Source: Bugula neritina (taxonomy: Eukaryota; Bryozoa; Gymnolaemata; Cheilostomatida; Bugulidae). Taken from it: a stretch of DNA of 64,000 bases. The stretch covers positions 10,423,133-10,487,132 of the forward strand of contig OZ037769.1 in the NCBI GenBank assembly GCA_964035545.1. The letters run 5' to 3'. The notes under the pieces were generated by a model. That model was not told where the DNA came from. It saw only the letters and a list, made by a program, of their open reading frames with translations, and made no database searches. Shown here piece by piece: positions 53,557 through 64,000 of the stretch. Within the stretch, counting starts at the first letter, position 1. Every line of letters begins with the position of its first letter. A program made the translations under genes and the position numbers.

Positions 53557-55340
53557 CCCTAAGGAATGCAGTAGGAAAAATATAGATCTTTGTTGATCTC
53601 TGCTACAACATGTTTAATCTTCTCGCAACCTTTCATAAAACAAAATCCAATTGTAGAATGTATCGTTTAAAGTCTACAAGCTTATAATAGTATTCACTTA
53701 TCAGTTGAATGTACAAAGAAAGAGTGGTGGGAGGATATTGCACACTTGAGTGATTTAAGCAAACATTTACACCATTCATTGAGAATGCCAAACTTTGCCG
53801 TAGGGTTAATGTCCATTTCAAATTTGTCAGTACTAAAGGTAGGTTCTGTTAAAGAACTTGGTAAAATGGAAATCCACTTTGGGAAGAATGTGCTTAAACA
53901 GAAGAGCAAGAATTAGCTTGTATCAGATAATGATATTATGTATTAAATGTTATACTATATACATGTAATTATTAAAATTAGTGGTTTTGCAAAGGTACGC
54001 TTTAACCTCTCTCCTATTTTCTCCAGACAACTGCAGCTAGATGTAGATTGAAAATGGGTCAGGAAACAACCAGATTAAAAATGAATACCATTAAAACAAC
54101 TTTTAGTAACATATTTAATTAATCAAGCTAAGCTAATATTTCAACAAAGGTATATTATAGCTTTATTGTAAAATTATTAGTTCAAGCTATCTTTGCAGTG
54201 GCAATTAGCTGCCTGTGATTTAATTTGACTTTAGCTGGTACACCTAATTGATTGTAATCTGAGTTTTATTCCCTTAGTTAACATTTTAAATGATGTAAGT
54301 AGTATCCATTTGGTAAACATGAGTACAAAACCAAGAGGTAAACTAGTATAGCCATACAAGTTTCAGATTTAGCAGTAACAATCTAAGTTTTATAAAATGC
54401 ATGAGATTCAGTGTCCTACTCAATGTACAGAAGCTATTGAGTTGAGATAGCTGAAAGTAAAGAGGTATTGTTGAGCACACACCTGTTACTTTCTGACTTA
54501 CTCAAACCTGTAAGAGCTGTTGACAGGTATTAAGGTGCTCTTGACAAGAGCTGTCAGGTGCTCTTATGTAGATAACTTAGAATTTGCCATCAATTATTAA
54601 CACATTGATAGATTAGAGTATCTTTAATTGAATGGAAAGATACAACCATGCCCTATTTCAGTGTTTTTGAACAGTTAAGTAATGCATTTGGTGAAATAAA
54701 AGATGTTTATTGCTGTTCATCAGATTTCTAAAGCTGCATTTTTATGAAGCTAAAAAACAGTGTAATACACATCAAAAAGAATGATAAAAGTTTTAATAAT
54801 TTCAGTTAGTTGTATTAGGTATACAGAATTTAGTGAAATTTGTTTTTAAAACTTGAAGCTATGTTAAATTAAAGCAGATTAGATTGAACATTGTACATAA
54901 GTTATAAAATTTGTTTGCTAAAATGACATTTTTATGCTGGGACTTGGGAGTGTGACATATACATAAATCAAAGCAGCCTTTTCTTTTTAAATAATTTCAA
55001 TTCAAAAAATTCAAAAATGATTTCAGTTTAGTGTTCAAATATAAATGAGTAGCTCAAATTAAATTACATGGTTACAAACTGTGGGGTACGCTTTTGTCTT
55101 TTAAATGGGTTTCTCAAATGCATTCAATATGAGTGTCATTCATTAATTAATAGTGACAAAGTTTTTTTTATTTATATGTTATATGGTTACAAATTATTAA
55201 AAAGCTAATTTAGCAATTTTACACAAATGTGATTCTAATTTTTTTTTGTTTAAAAATACTAGGCAAGTTGATTTGCATGTTGTGGCTGAAAAGTAGAGAT
55301 CAACTTGTGTCAGATTACTCCATTAAGTTACTCTATGCTT

Positions 55341-55486
55341 TTATTACAGTGTATCAGAAGTTCAGTGTATGTTAAACTGTTGCACAACATTTATTACAGT
55401 GTATCAGAAGTTCAGTGTATGTTAAACTGTTGCACAACATTTATTACAGTGCATCAAAATCCCAGTGTGTTAAACTGTTAGGAAAC
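55341..55486. repeat. 50-bp repeat, 2 exact and 1 degenerate copy
   Basis: TTATTACAGTGTATCAGAAG opens each unit (55341, 55391, 55441). The first two are identical. Each opening contains TTATTACAG, which resembles a 3' splice site, but no exon is recognisable after it. Confidence 0.92.
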
Positions 55487-56294
55487 ATGTATTCCATAGT
55501 CAAATGACGTCAAAGCAAAATAAGTGTTTATTGCGCAACTTCTTAAATGCTCACCATAATTAAGCAGTTTGTATTTTATACAAAGTTCAATGTTACAAAA
55601 AAATTTACTCAACAAAATATAATCTTATATTTTGATTCTGTTAAAGACATTAAGAGCACGGAGAATAAATGATACATTATAATATATAAAACTAGAAACT
55701 TAGTAAAATCACTTCAGCAAAGTCATATTATCTCAAGCCTCAATACTGTATAATTACTAATTTATGGTTATTATACAATTGAGGATTTGTACAAAATGCA
55801 CTCAGCTCATATATAATAATATATTATCTAACAACACAAGGTGAGTATTCAACTCTGGCCTATAAACATATTGAGGGGAGGCTAAAAGACCTTTCTTTAC
55901 CGGGCAGCTTCCATCTCAATAAGAAAGACACAAACACCTGTTGTATGAAGGTCATTCAACAGTTAGAGGGCCAATGTGTCTGAATTCAAGAAAACGTTGT
56001 ACACTACTGATGAATAATTTCACATCCTATGAATTTTATCTAAACAGTTTATTTTGTGTTCTTGATTTTTATTGCAGCTTGAAAATATGCCATTCTTTTT
56101 TCTAACAAAACTTGGAAAATTAGCAATAATTACATTATTATAGATTATTATACTCATGTTCATGAGCAGCGTCACTGACGGTAAATTTATTAGATTCCCA
56201 TTGGCTCATTTCAACAAATTAAGTTTGATAAATATTGACCTAAAATATATATATATATTATATTTTAGGTGACACTGCTCATTAACATAAGTAT

Positions 56295-56358
56295 AATAAA
56301 TATGAGTAATTCAAAATTATGAGTCATGACTTATAATTTCGGATTACTCATATTTATT
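56295..56358. repeat. 64-bp near-perfect palindrome
   Basis: Begins AATAAATATGAGTAATTC and ends with its near-exact inverse. 29 of 32 base pairs match, with no spacer. A second palindrome of 31 bp (CCTAAAATAT...ATATTTTAGG) lies at 56239-56269. Confidence 0.85.
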
Positions 56359-58355
56359 TTAATACTACTACTTTTATTTGAAGTTGCCTTGTTTCTACCT
56401 AAGTAATGCTTACCTAGCCTACCTCATGCCTTCCTAGTGCTTATCTAATGCCTACCTAATGCTAGCAGCAAACTTGCTGAGAAAAGCTTTTGTATCTAAT
56501 TGTTTGTGATAAATCATTTATTTTCAACTTGCCCTGTCTTCTTGTATTACCAAGTTACTGTTAATTCTTTTACCACATATGAAAGGAAAGCCCTGAAGTC
56601 TAAACTCTAAGCCATGATTTGAAGATTGTTACTGGTGAAGACAACTCCAACTAACTGCTCCAGTGTAAAAGGCTGATAACTTATTTATAGGGAAGTCACA
56701 AAAACTAAAGGTTCTAGATATCACAATCTGCATCCATATTTTGACTCATGACAATTTAAAACACAGTTCACATCTCTACTTTATATATTAAATATTGTTG
56801 TTTTGTGTTTGTTGTTGCCCCCCCCCCTTTTCCCTCCCCGAGAATTAAATGGGAATACAACTCTGTTTGTATAACCAGAAGGCACCACAACACAGTGGGA
56901 TATTTTTGTATGGATCTTTATAATGATTCTATTTACCCACTTAGCACTTGGGGCTGCTATTTTATTATAATTATTCCTTATTGTGCATCATATTACAGGA
57001 AACTTATTTAAATATTCAATTTTTATTATGTTATAAGTTTAAAATGATAATCCGATTGATATAAAACTGCAGTGTTACTATGACAAGTTATTGATTTATC
57101 TCTTACAAGCATCCTTCTGTACACTTTGTATGCAAATATATTGCTGTAACTATAATATGATATTATGACAATGCTTATAACGCAATGTATTGCAAATATT
57201 ATTTTGTTATGTATTATATACACTGCGACTAGCAATCTGTAGTCTTGTGATTGTACATGTTTCCTGTAAAAATATTCTCAGCTGTTATGGGTTTCTATGT
57301 TTAATAAAGCTTAATGTTAGATTACTGTTTGAAATTTACATTATTTATTGATTTAGAGTTCAATAATCAGAAATTAAAAACAGTTGCCCCGCCATATTAT
57401 GTGATCACAAGCCTGTTTTGCTGTCGGAAATTTATTTTGAAGTAATTGAAACAGTTCATATTTGCAAAATGCAACATGTATAGATGGAAGTGTGGTTTTT
57501 ATTGTTGGTAAATGATCAATACATGGAAAACAAGCAGCTGTCAATACATAACTGAAATAGTATTGCCACTTTTTGATTTACTTGAACGGCATGGGGTTCC
57601 AGATTGTTACTAAGACTGTAGTTTACTTGTACATATGTTTCATCACCTGCTTGTATAGTGAGATGGAAGTAGAGTTCTGTGAGCTCTATCTGGGAAAAGT
57701 GCATTCTGGTGAAGCTCAATATAGTAAGTTCTTGTATTTAGTTGTGACATAAGAATAAATGATGAAATGCTGGTGCTATAGGTTGATGCGACATTGTTAC
57801 ATTGTATATATGCAGGCACTATGCTACACTGCACATGTACTATGCTAAAGCCTTGTAGTATATAATATTGTTTAATTTTATATATTATTACTTCAAGGTC
57901 AAAGTAGATTTGCAAAGTGCTAAGAAAAATAATTTAACTTTTAATTAAAGCAACTCTGATACATTGCTAGAAATTTACTATTATAATATTATAAACTGAT
58001 ACCTTGCAATGTTATAATTATGAGAACCTAGAAGTTATTTATAAATAACATGTTTGTCCATAAGTCACAATTTTATGTCTAGAAAAAGTTTAGCCAACTA
58101 TTTCTTATATAGTTACTTAATATAAATATAGAAAACATTTTAGAAAATTTATCAAACTAAAAATAAGCTTATAAATAGACCATTGCAAAAATGGAATGAA
58201 AGAATTTATTATAATAAAATTAGAGAGGACAACTCTGGTAGTATATGTTTGCTTTCAACAGCAGTGCACAAGCTAGTTAATAAGATAATATAAATACTAG
58301 CATACAACTCTCACTCAAGTAGTCTTAAGACAACATCTTTAACATTTTGTTGCAG

Positions 58356-61300
58356 ATAACAAACACTTTATTAAAAAGCTGTCTCACATGCGGTCTTTGG
58401 CCGAATGCTCTACATACTGCTACAGCATAGCTACTTGCCGAACTGTAATATATCAGCCAAACAGGATTTGTCTCCTCATTTCTGGATATTTTGATGAGAT
58501 AGCTATAGTAGAGGAAACTAATAAGAACAGGCTAACAGATGTAATAATAGAGCTCAGAACAAGGACCTACCAAATGTCGAGGACTGGTAGTAAAGTAAGG
58601 AAATTTCCAACCTAGTCTCGCTGTTTGAATATTCTTAGAACGTACTACAGTGCTTTTTAACTTTTATGGTCTAGTTATTGCATGTATTTTATAATGAAAT
58701 ATTTAAAAGCTCTCTTTTCTTTCAAGTCACAATTAGTGCAAGGACAAAAACTATTTTACTAGCTGTTAACTGTGCCCTAGGTCATGACTCGTTGGTGAGA
58801 AGAAACAGTGATATTTTGTTTCTCTTTCTGACATCACCAAATTAGCCCTTCTGGAGTTTGGTTCATCTCACATCTAATCTTAACAGACTGTATTATGCTG
58901 CTGTGTGTTTAATTCAAGGCTTAAATAGTCTCTCATTCTACGTTTTGCAAAGTACACACAATTCTAAAATGAGTTGATGTTATGTTCACAGACTATAGAG
59001 AGATGTAAGGTTGGTATTCAGTTAGGTATTATAAAACTATAATTTCTATATATTATATTAAATGCAGTGATTTGTCAGGTTAACAGCATTGGAATGTATC
59101 TACTGCCCGTACTAGGTACCAGTGACGTGTCCATCTGAATGCTCAGGTAGTTCTCGCTGTCTCTTAGATTGTTCTGGAATCCCATTTACATCTGAACCCA
59201 TGTGCATGGATGTGGAGGAGAGTTTGAAAGGTGAGATGTGAATAGCACAATGTTTTATATACAACATAATATAGCTGAATTATAATATTCTAGTATAATT
59301 ATATGTTGAACGATTGGAATAAAATGGCTCAGGATTGATAATACAGTTAAAATAGCAGGTTTAAGCAGTTTTTGTTAGCTATGATGAAAGAGCCAGTTTG
59401 AAACCAATGGTAAGCAAAAGAAACATAAAATAACCAGGTATTTGAGTAAAACATTTACATAACATAATAATTCAAAACACTAAATTTGGTATATTATTGT
59501 TCTCGTACATCTATCACAACTCTGATGTAATACTACAATACTGGTATCACTTGTATTATATAATATTATTTGCATTATATAATATCACTTGTATGACATA
59601 ATATCAGATGTATGAAATAATATCAATTATATGACATAATATCATGATAATATATATAAATAGATGCAGCCGACAGTAAACAAGAAGTTGTGACGCACTA
59701 CGTACAGGCAAAGGAATACTATCTCAAGGGCTTTAATTCTCACAATAACGTCGATGGGACGGAGTTTTTTGTAAGTTTTGGTCTATCTCTATCTTTAATA
59801 GCATAAATTTTAACTCAGACTGGTAAAATGCTTAGGAGATTTGCTAAACTTAGCTATGTCTCTTATTTTTTAATGTGTACTATTTTTGTTGTTTTGCATG
59901 TAGGGTAGCAACAATGGTTTTCATTAGAGAAGCTTTGGGAAAGTCATCAAAATACTAGCAAAATCTAAGGCTTGCTGGTGTTAAATTTTTTTAACACTGC
60001 AATATGATATACTTGTCACAAGTAAAAAATAAACTTGTTATTTACTGTATATTAATAGCACTTGAGGATGGCAGTTTAATTTTGTCTATTATTGTTATCA
60101 GTAACTGTTTACCTAACAACTCCGTAGTCTAAGCATTACATTATATATAGTTGCTAACAGCTAATTGTTTATTTGTTCAAGGATTTATATTTTCTGCTTT
60201 TATTGATTTCTTTTTAATAACTGTATAAAACAGGATTTGAGATTTTAATAAAAAAACTTTTCGTAGAAGGTACATAGTCTATTACCTGGTTATTTGGTAT
60301 TACAAACTCTGTAACCTGCATAATTTACCTTGTAAAGACGTTTCAATAAGATTTGAATGAAAACTATAAGAAAAAGTAGAAGATAACAATATTTTGATAA
60401 TTTTTAAAATATATAAATTTCAGTTAAATGTTTTAACAATTCTATGCATGAGAGTACAGTGTGATCATTATAGCTGAATGTTAGCATGTTGTACTGTATA
60501 CAGTATGGTTATTATAGCTTAATGTTAGCATGTTATACTGTATACAGTGTGGTTACTATAGCTGAATGTTAGCATGTTATACTGTATACAGTGTGGTTAC
60601 TATAGCTTAATGTTAGCATGTTATACTGTATACAGTGTGAACATTATAGCTTAATGTTAGCATGTTATACTGTATACAATGTGGTTATTATAGCTTAATG
60701 TTAGCATGTTATACTGTATACAGTATGGTTATTATAGCTGAATGTTAGCATGTTATACTGTATACAGTGTGGTTATTATAGCTGAATGTTAGCATGTTAT
60801 ACTGTATACAGTGTGGTTATTATAGCTTAATGTTAGCATGTTATACTGTATACAATGTGATCATTATAACTGAATGTTAGCATGTTATACTGTATACAAT
60901 GTGGTTACTATAGCTTAATGTTAGCATGTTATACTGTATACAGTGTGGTTACTATAGCTTAATGTTAGCATGTTATACTGTATACAGTGTGAACATTATA
61001 GCTTAATGTTAGCATGTTATACTGTATACAGTGTGGTTATTATAGCTTAATGTTAGCATGTTATACTGTATACAGTGTGGTTACTATAGCTGAATGTTAG
61101 CATGTTATAATAGGGGTTTTATGAATGGTGCCTGTTCCTATTACTCAGACTGTAAACTTTGACAAGCTGTACAAAGATACTCTACTGAGGATAAGATGGA
61201 GAGGGACACTGAGAAGTGCTTGCTCTAACTCTGAAGATCCAGCAACCGCCTGGTGGCAAATCCTCATTAATGGCACTGATGATTGTAACCTGAAAAGTCT

Positions 61301-63951
61301 TCATCATAACCAGAATCCTAAAAGTATAAATCACCACAAAGCCTCAGGAAGTGAGTTATCTTAGCCTTGGTTCTAAGTAATACATAGTTCTGTCAGATAT
61401 ACAACACATTTTCAACAGAGAATTATATTGATTAGCTTAGTCTATAGTCTATAGAATAATTTTTGAAGTTAAATTAACATATCAATTTTATTTATTGTTA
61501 AGCATTAATTTAAATTTTTTAGTATATGCTTATTTTTACATTTTTGTATTAAAGTAATATTTTGATATTGCATTTCTTTTCAATTTGCAGATTTAAGTTT
61601 AAACTAGCAACCTTGGAGTTGTGGTCTCTGTTTTTAATTTATTAGTGTATTGAAAAACCATTCTGATACAACTCCTGGAAAGATACAGTTTTTTAGTTGC
61701 TTTTCATCCAATGTCTAAACTCCATGGAAGTTATAAAGGGAAGCAATACCCTTGCCCCCTAAGTAAATCAGCAGTGCTCTTAACTTAAACTGTCAACAAG
61801 CTTGTTTAGAATTAGTTTTTGTGTCATATTAACAAAAATTGTAGAAATATAACAAGCGACACAAAAGGCTCACTGAGATAAAAAGTCTACAAATCTAGTA
61901 CCTGCATATATTCACATACACAGCTTAAGTTGCTTTAACAATCATAATAATATGGGTTAATACAAACTGATTAACATGTTAATTACATGTGAATAACACA
62001 ATTATGGACTGCCAGCAATTAAAAACTTTGCACAACAAAACCTACAAGTTAAAGTTTATAGCTTCTTCGCTGAACCTCAGAATTCAGCATAGCTTTATAC
62101 TGCTTATATAACAGAACATTTAAAGTTTATGGCTCTGTAATGTGCTAGGTCTATGCTACAGTTTAGACGTCTCAAGACGGCATAATATTGTATATCTATT
62201 AATATTTTGGAAAAAAAAGATAATTAATTAGAGTTATTTCCTCAAGACTATATACTTGTATAAAAGCGGCTGTATTCCACAATTGCAGTTAGTAGCTCAA
62301 GACCTCAGAAACCATTGTTAAAACTGGCACCTTTGGGTTGAAATTTTATACTCCAAATAATCTTATTCTGATGTCTGAAGTACATGGTCTCTGTGAGGGA
62401 CTGGCGGCTGGTAGAGTACGATTCACCATGAGTATCGTTCTGATACGTCCGTCTATTGCCTCACACATCGGTTGTTGTACTGCGGGGTCCAGACTCTACA
62501 TTGATGAGATCAGACAGACAGTAGAAGATGGCTTATATCTAGGTATGACAAAGTGGTAACAGTGCTTGTTTGAAAATACTTATTATATGTATTTAGCTAA
62601 TGTCTCGATTAGATATTTATTGTTTGGCTGTCAAACTTTGATTAGACATTGTGCTTGAGTCAATCTTATAGTTTTTGCAACTACCACTTATAATATCTAG
62701 TCAATGTTATACTCCAGTGTTTCAGCCTGAACTTACCACAAGCCTAACCGCTATCGGCTATACCAGCTAGTAGTATTGTTTAAGAATTTAGCTTAATTAA
62801 TTTGTAGACTCAGAAGATATTCCGGGCTCACCAAACTACAACATAATTCAACATTCCACACAGCAGCTGTGGCAGCACAATGTAGGTTATACTGGGATCG
62901 CACCTTTCTGGGTAAGATACATATACATAGAATTGTTACCTTAATAGTTGGATATTTTTATCCATTCTATTTTTTCAGCGACTTGGGGTTGCATGAGCTT
63001 TTACACCAGTTTTGCCTGACTTTTGAAGCTTTAACCGCTTACCATCTCTTTTCAAATAACAAATTGTGAAATGTAGAGGAGTCGTTACTTTTAATTGGGA
63101 TAGCTTTGTAGCTGTGTTGGCATTAAAATTAAGTTATTGAGCAAGACACTATGGTGGGTTTCATAGTGTACAGTGTTCTAGAGTAAGATTTTGCCTACTT
63201 CAAACTTATTGTTAATTATATGCATGTTTGTTTATTTTAAAGATTAATTAGTACTACCATTTAGAGTTTGATGTGGATGTATATTAGCAAACAGTCCGGT
63301 GAGAAACAAAAATACATTCAACCCCTGTCGTCTTAAAAAAATCTTTTGCTCTTCTATTTACAGCAAAGTTAAATAATTTTGCAAGCAATTCCTATCAAAC
63401 CATTACCTATTTATTGATAAATTTTTTATTTTTTAGAAAATTGCATACGCGAAAATGTCTAATTCAAGTGTATTGAAAGTAAATCTAGATTTCGCTTTTG
63501 GCATGAGTTTAGTGGACAACACAACTGTGTGTGTTTCATGGTTTGTAAAGGTTTGTAAAGATATACATGTACTTATATATCCAGCAAAGCTATCTCTTTG
63601 GTGTCATTTCTATTTAGAAATGCCAAGTCAAGATACTGTAATACTGCTGATGTTGTTAGAGTCAGCAGAGGCTTTGAGCAAGAAGTGTTTGATAAGCTGT
63701 AAATAGTTGCATCTACTTATGTGGTCTTCTACAGTTGACCGAATTATAGCCAGCATTACTGAAACTTGTGTGACACATAAAAGTTTAAACCAAATGATGC
63801 ATTTACATTCAATTAAACGTTAACTAAAACTACACAGATGAAATTGTTTGTAATCTTCAGGTGAATGGGAAGCATTGTCAACCTACTCCTATTAAAATAG
63901 CTCTTGCTTTTTTTGTTGGGAGCTTACCTGGGGAGTACAGATCAACGGAAA
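58356..63951 (+). CDS. PAN/apple-like plus tandem CTHRC1-like domain protein (partial)
   Basis: Probably a secreted or extracellular-matrix protein (inference: Cys-rich, and CTHRC1 is secreted). Exons: 58356-58594, 59116-59230, 59664-59770, 61149-61350, 62309-62542, 62808-62911, 63437-63550 and 63861-63951, all phase-consistent. The first encodes a PAN/apple-like segment (AECSTYCYSIATCRTV...ICLLISGYF). The second is Cys-rich (CPSECSGSSRCLLDCSGIPF). The next three form a CTHRC1-type C-terminal domain: LLRIRWRGTLRSAC, WWQILINGTDDC, VHGLCEGLAAGRV and SRLYIDEI, matching the human landmarks LRVLFSGSL, WYFTFNGAEC, VEGLCEGIGAG and SRIIIEEL. Exons 6-8 start a second copy: KMSNSSVLKV, SWFVKVNGKHCQPTPIKIA. 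The second copy carries an extra intron at FVK/VNG. The signal-peptide exon was not found upstream, and the gene runs off the right edge. The acceptor of exon 5 (after AG at 62307-62308) was chosen because the nearer cag at 62286-62288 leads to a stop. Confidence 0.8.
59544..59640. repeat. ~21-bp repeat (ATAATATCACTTGTATGACA)
   Basis: About five degenerate units ending 22 nt before the acceptor of the exon 59664-59770. Confidence 0.8.
60456..61110. repeat. 44-bp minisatellite, ~15 copies
   Basis: Units of GCTGAATGTTAGCATGTTAT followed by ACTGTATACAGTGTGGTTAT. The array ends about 38 nt before the acceptor of the CTHRC1-like exon 61149-61350. Each unit contains the palindrome ACTGTATACAGT. 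Confidence 0.95.
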
Positions 63952-64000
63952 GTATACCATAATTTCAATTGTTTATAACAACCAAAATTATTTATCTCTA

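Larger units (their letters stand above)
49674..58355. other. Spacer between octopamine-like receptor and PAN/CTHRC1-like gene
   Basis: AT-rich, with two small tandem repeats, a hAT-like element and palindromes. It presumably holds the receptor promoter and the missing 5' exon(s) of the PAN/CTHRC1-like gene, which I could not place. No other coding signal is convincing. Confidence 0.5.

Noticed and set aside
63551-63706. Continuation of the open frame after FVK as coding sequence
   Set aside because: The CTHRC1 alignment requires the NGKHC block, which is in the exon at 63861; GTTTGT at 63551 is taken as the donor.
1-64000. CRISPR arrays, bacterial operons or phage-type systems
   Set aside because: The sequence is a metazoan nuclear genome; tandem arrays are contiguous without spacers of CRISPR type.

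Overview
The window is nuclear DNA of an invertebrate animal. It is AT-rich, its genes are split by many GT-AG introns, and it holds a tRNA-derived SINE, a decayed LINE tail, short DNA-transposon relics and an exceptional load of minisatellites. The gene set (catecholamine-type SLC6 transporter, beta-octopamine-type GPCR, NOL9, DESI1, CTHRC1-like extracellular protein) indicates a bilaterian. The octopamine receptor favours a protostome, perhaps a lophotrochozoan. The species cannot be named from the sequence. I assembled all gene models by hand from reading frame, splice dinucleotides and intron phase. Every internal exon junction listed is phase-consistent.

Layout: (1) 1-10843, minus: 5' half of an SLC6 monoamine (dopamine/noradrenaline-like) transporter, through TM4. 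The rest lies beyond the left edge. (2) 10844-16378: no convincing protein gene, three minisatellites. (3) 16379-26037, minus: a complete 13-exon NOL9/Grc3-type polynucleotide 5'-kinase (770 aa), with a SINE and several arrays in its introns. (4) 26038-31314: spacer with a degenerate hexanucleotide satellite and a 5'-truncated, frame-broken LINE tail. (5) 31315-39344, plus: a complete 11-exon DESI1-like PPPDE isopeptidase (440 aa) carrying an extra C-terminal helical region that I read as a PUL domain. (6) 40532-49673, minus: a complete 3-exon beta-octopamine-like receptor (453 aa) whose TM6 toggle tryptophan is replaced by Met. It converges with DESI1. (7) 49674-58355: spacer with a hAT-like MITE and large palindromes. 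(8) 58356-63951, plus: part of a secreted-type protein with a PAN/apple-like segment, a Cys-rich segment and two tandem CTHRC1-like C-terminal domains. It is open at both ends.

The genes do not form one pathway. The transporter and the amine receptor both belong to aminergic signalling, but their proximity may be chance. NOL9 acts in rRNA processing and DESI1 in SUMO/ubiquitin-type isopeptidase chemistry.

The most striking structural signal is that minisatellites cluster at splice junctions. At least eleven arrays begin or end within about 45 nt of a modelled splice site. One array has triplicated a 3' splice site, and another is built of units that each carry a 5' splice-site-like motif.
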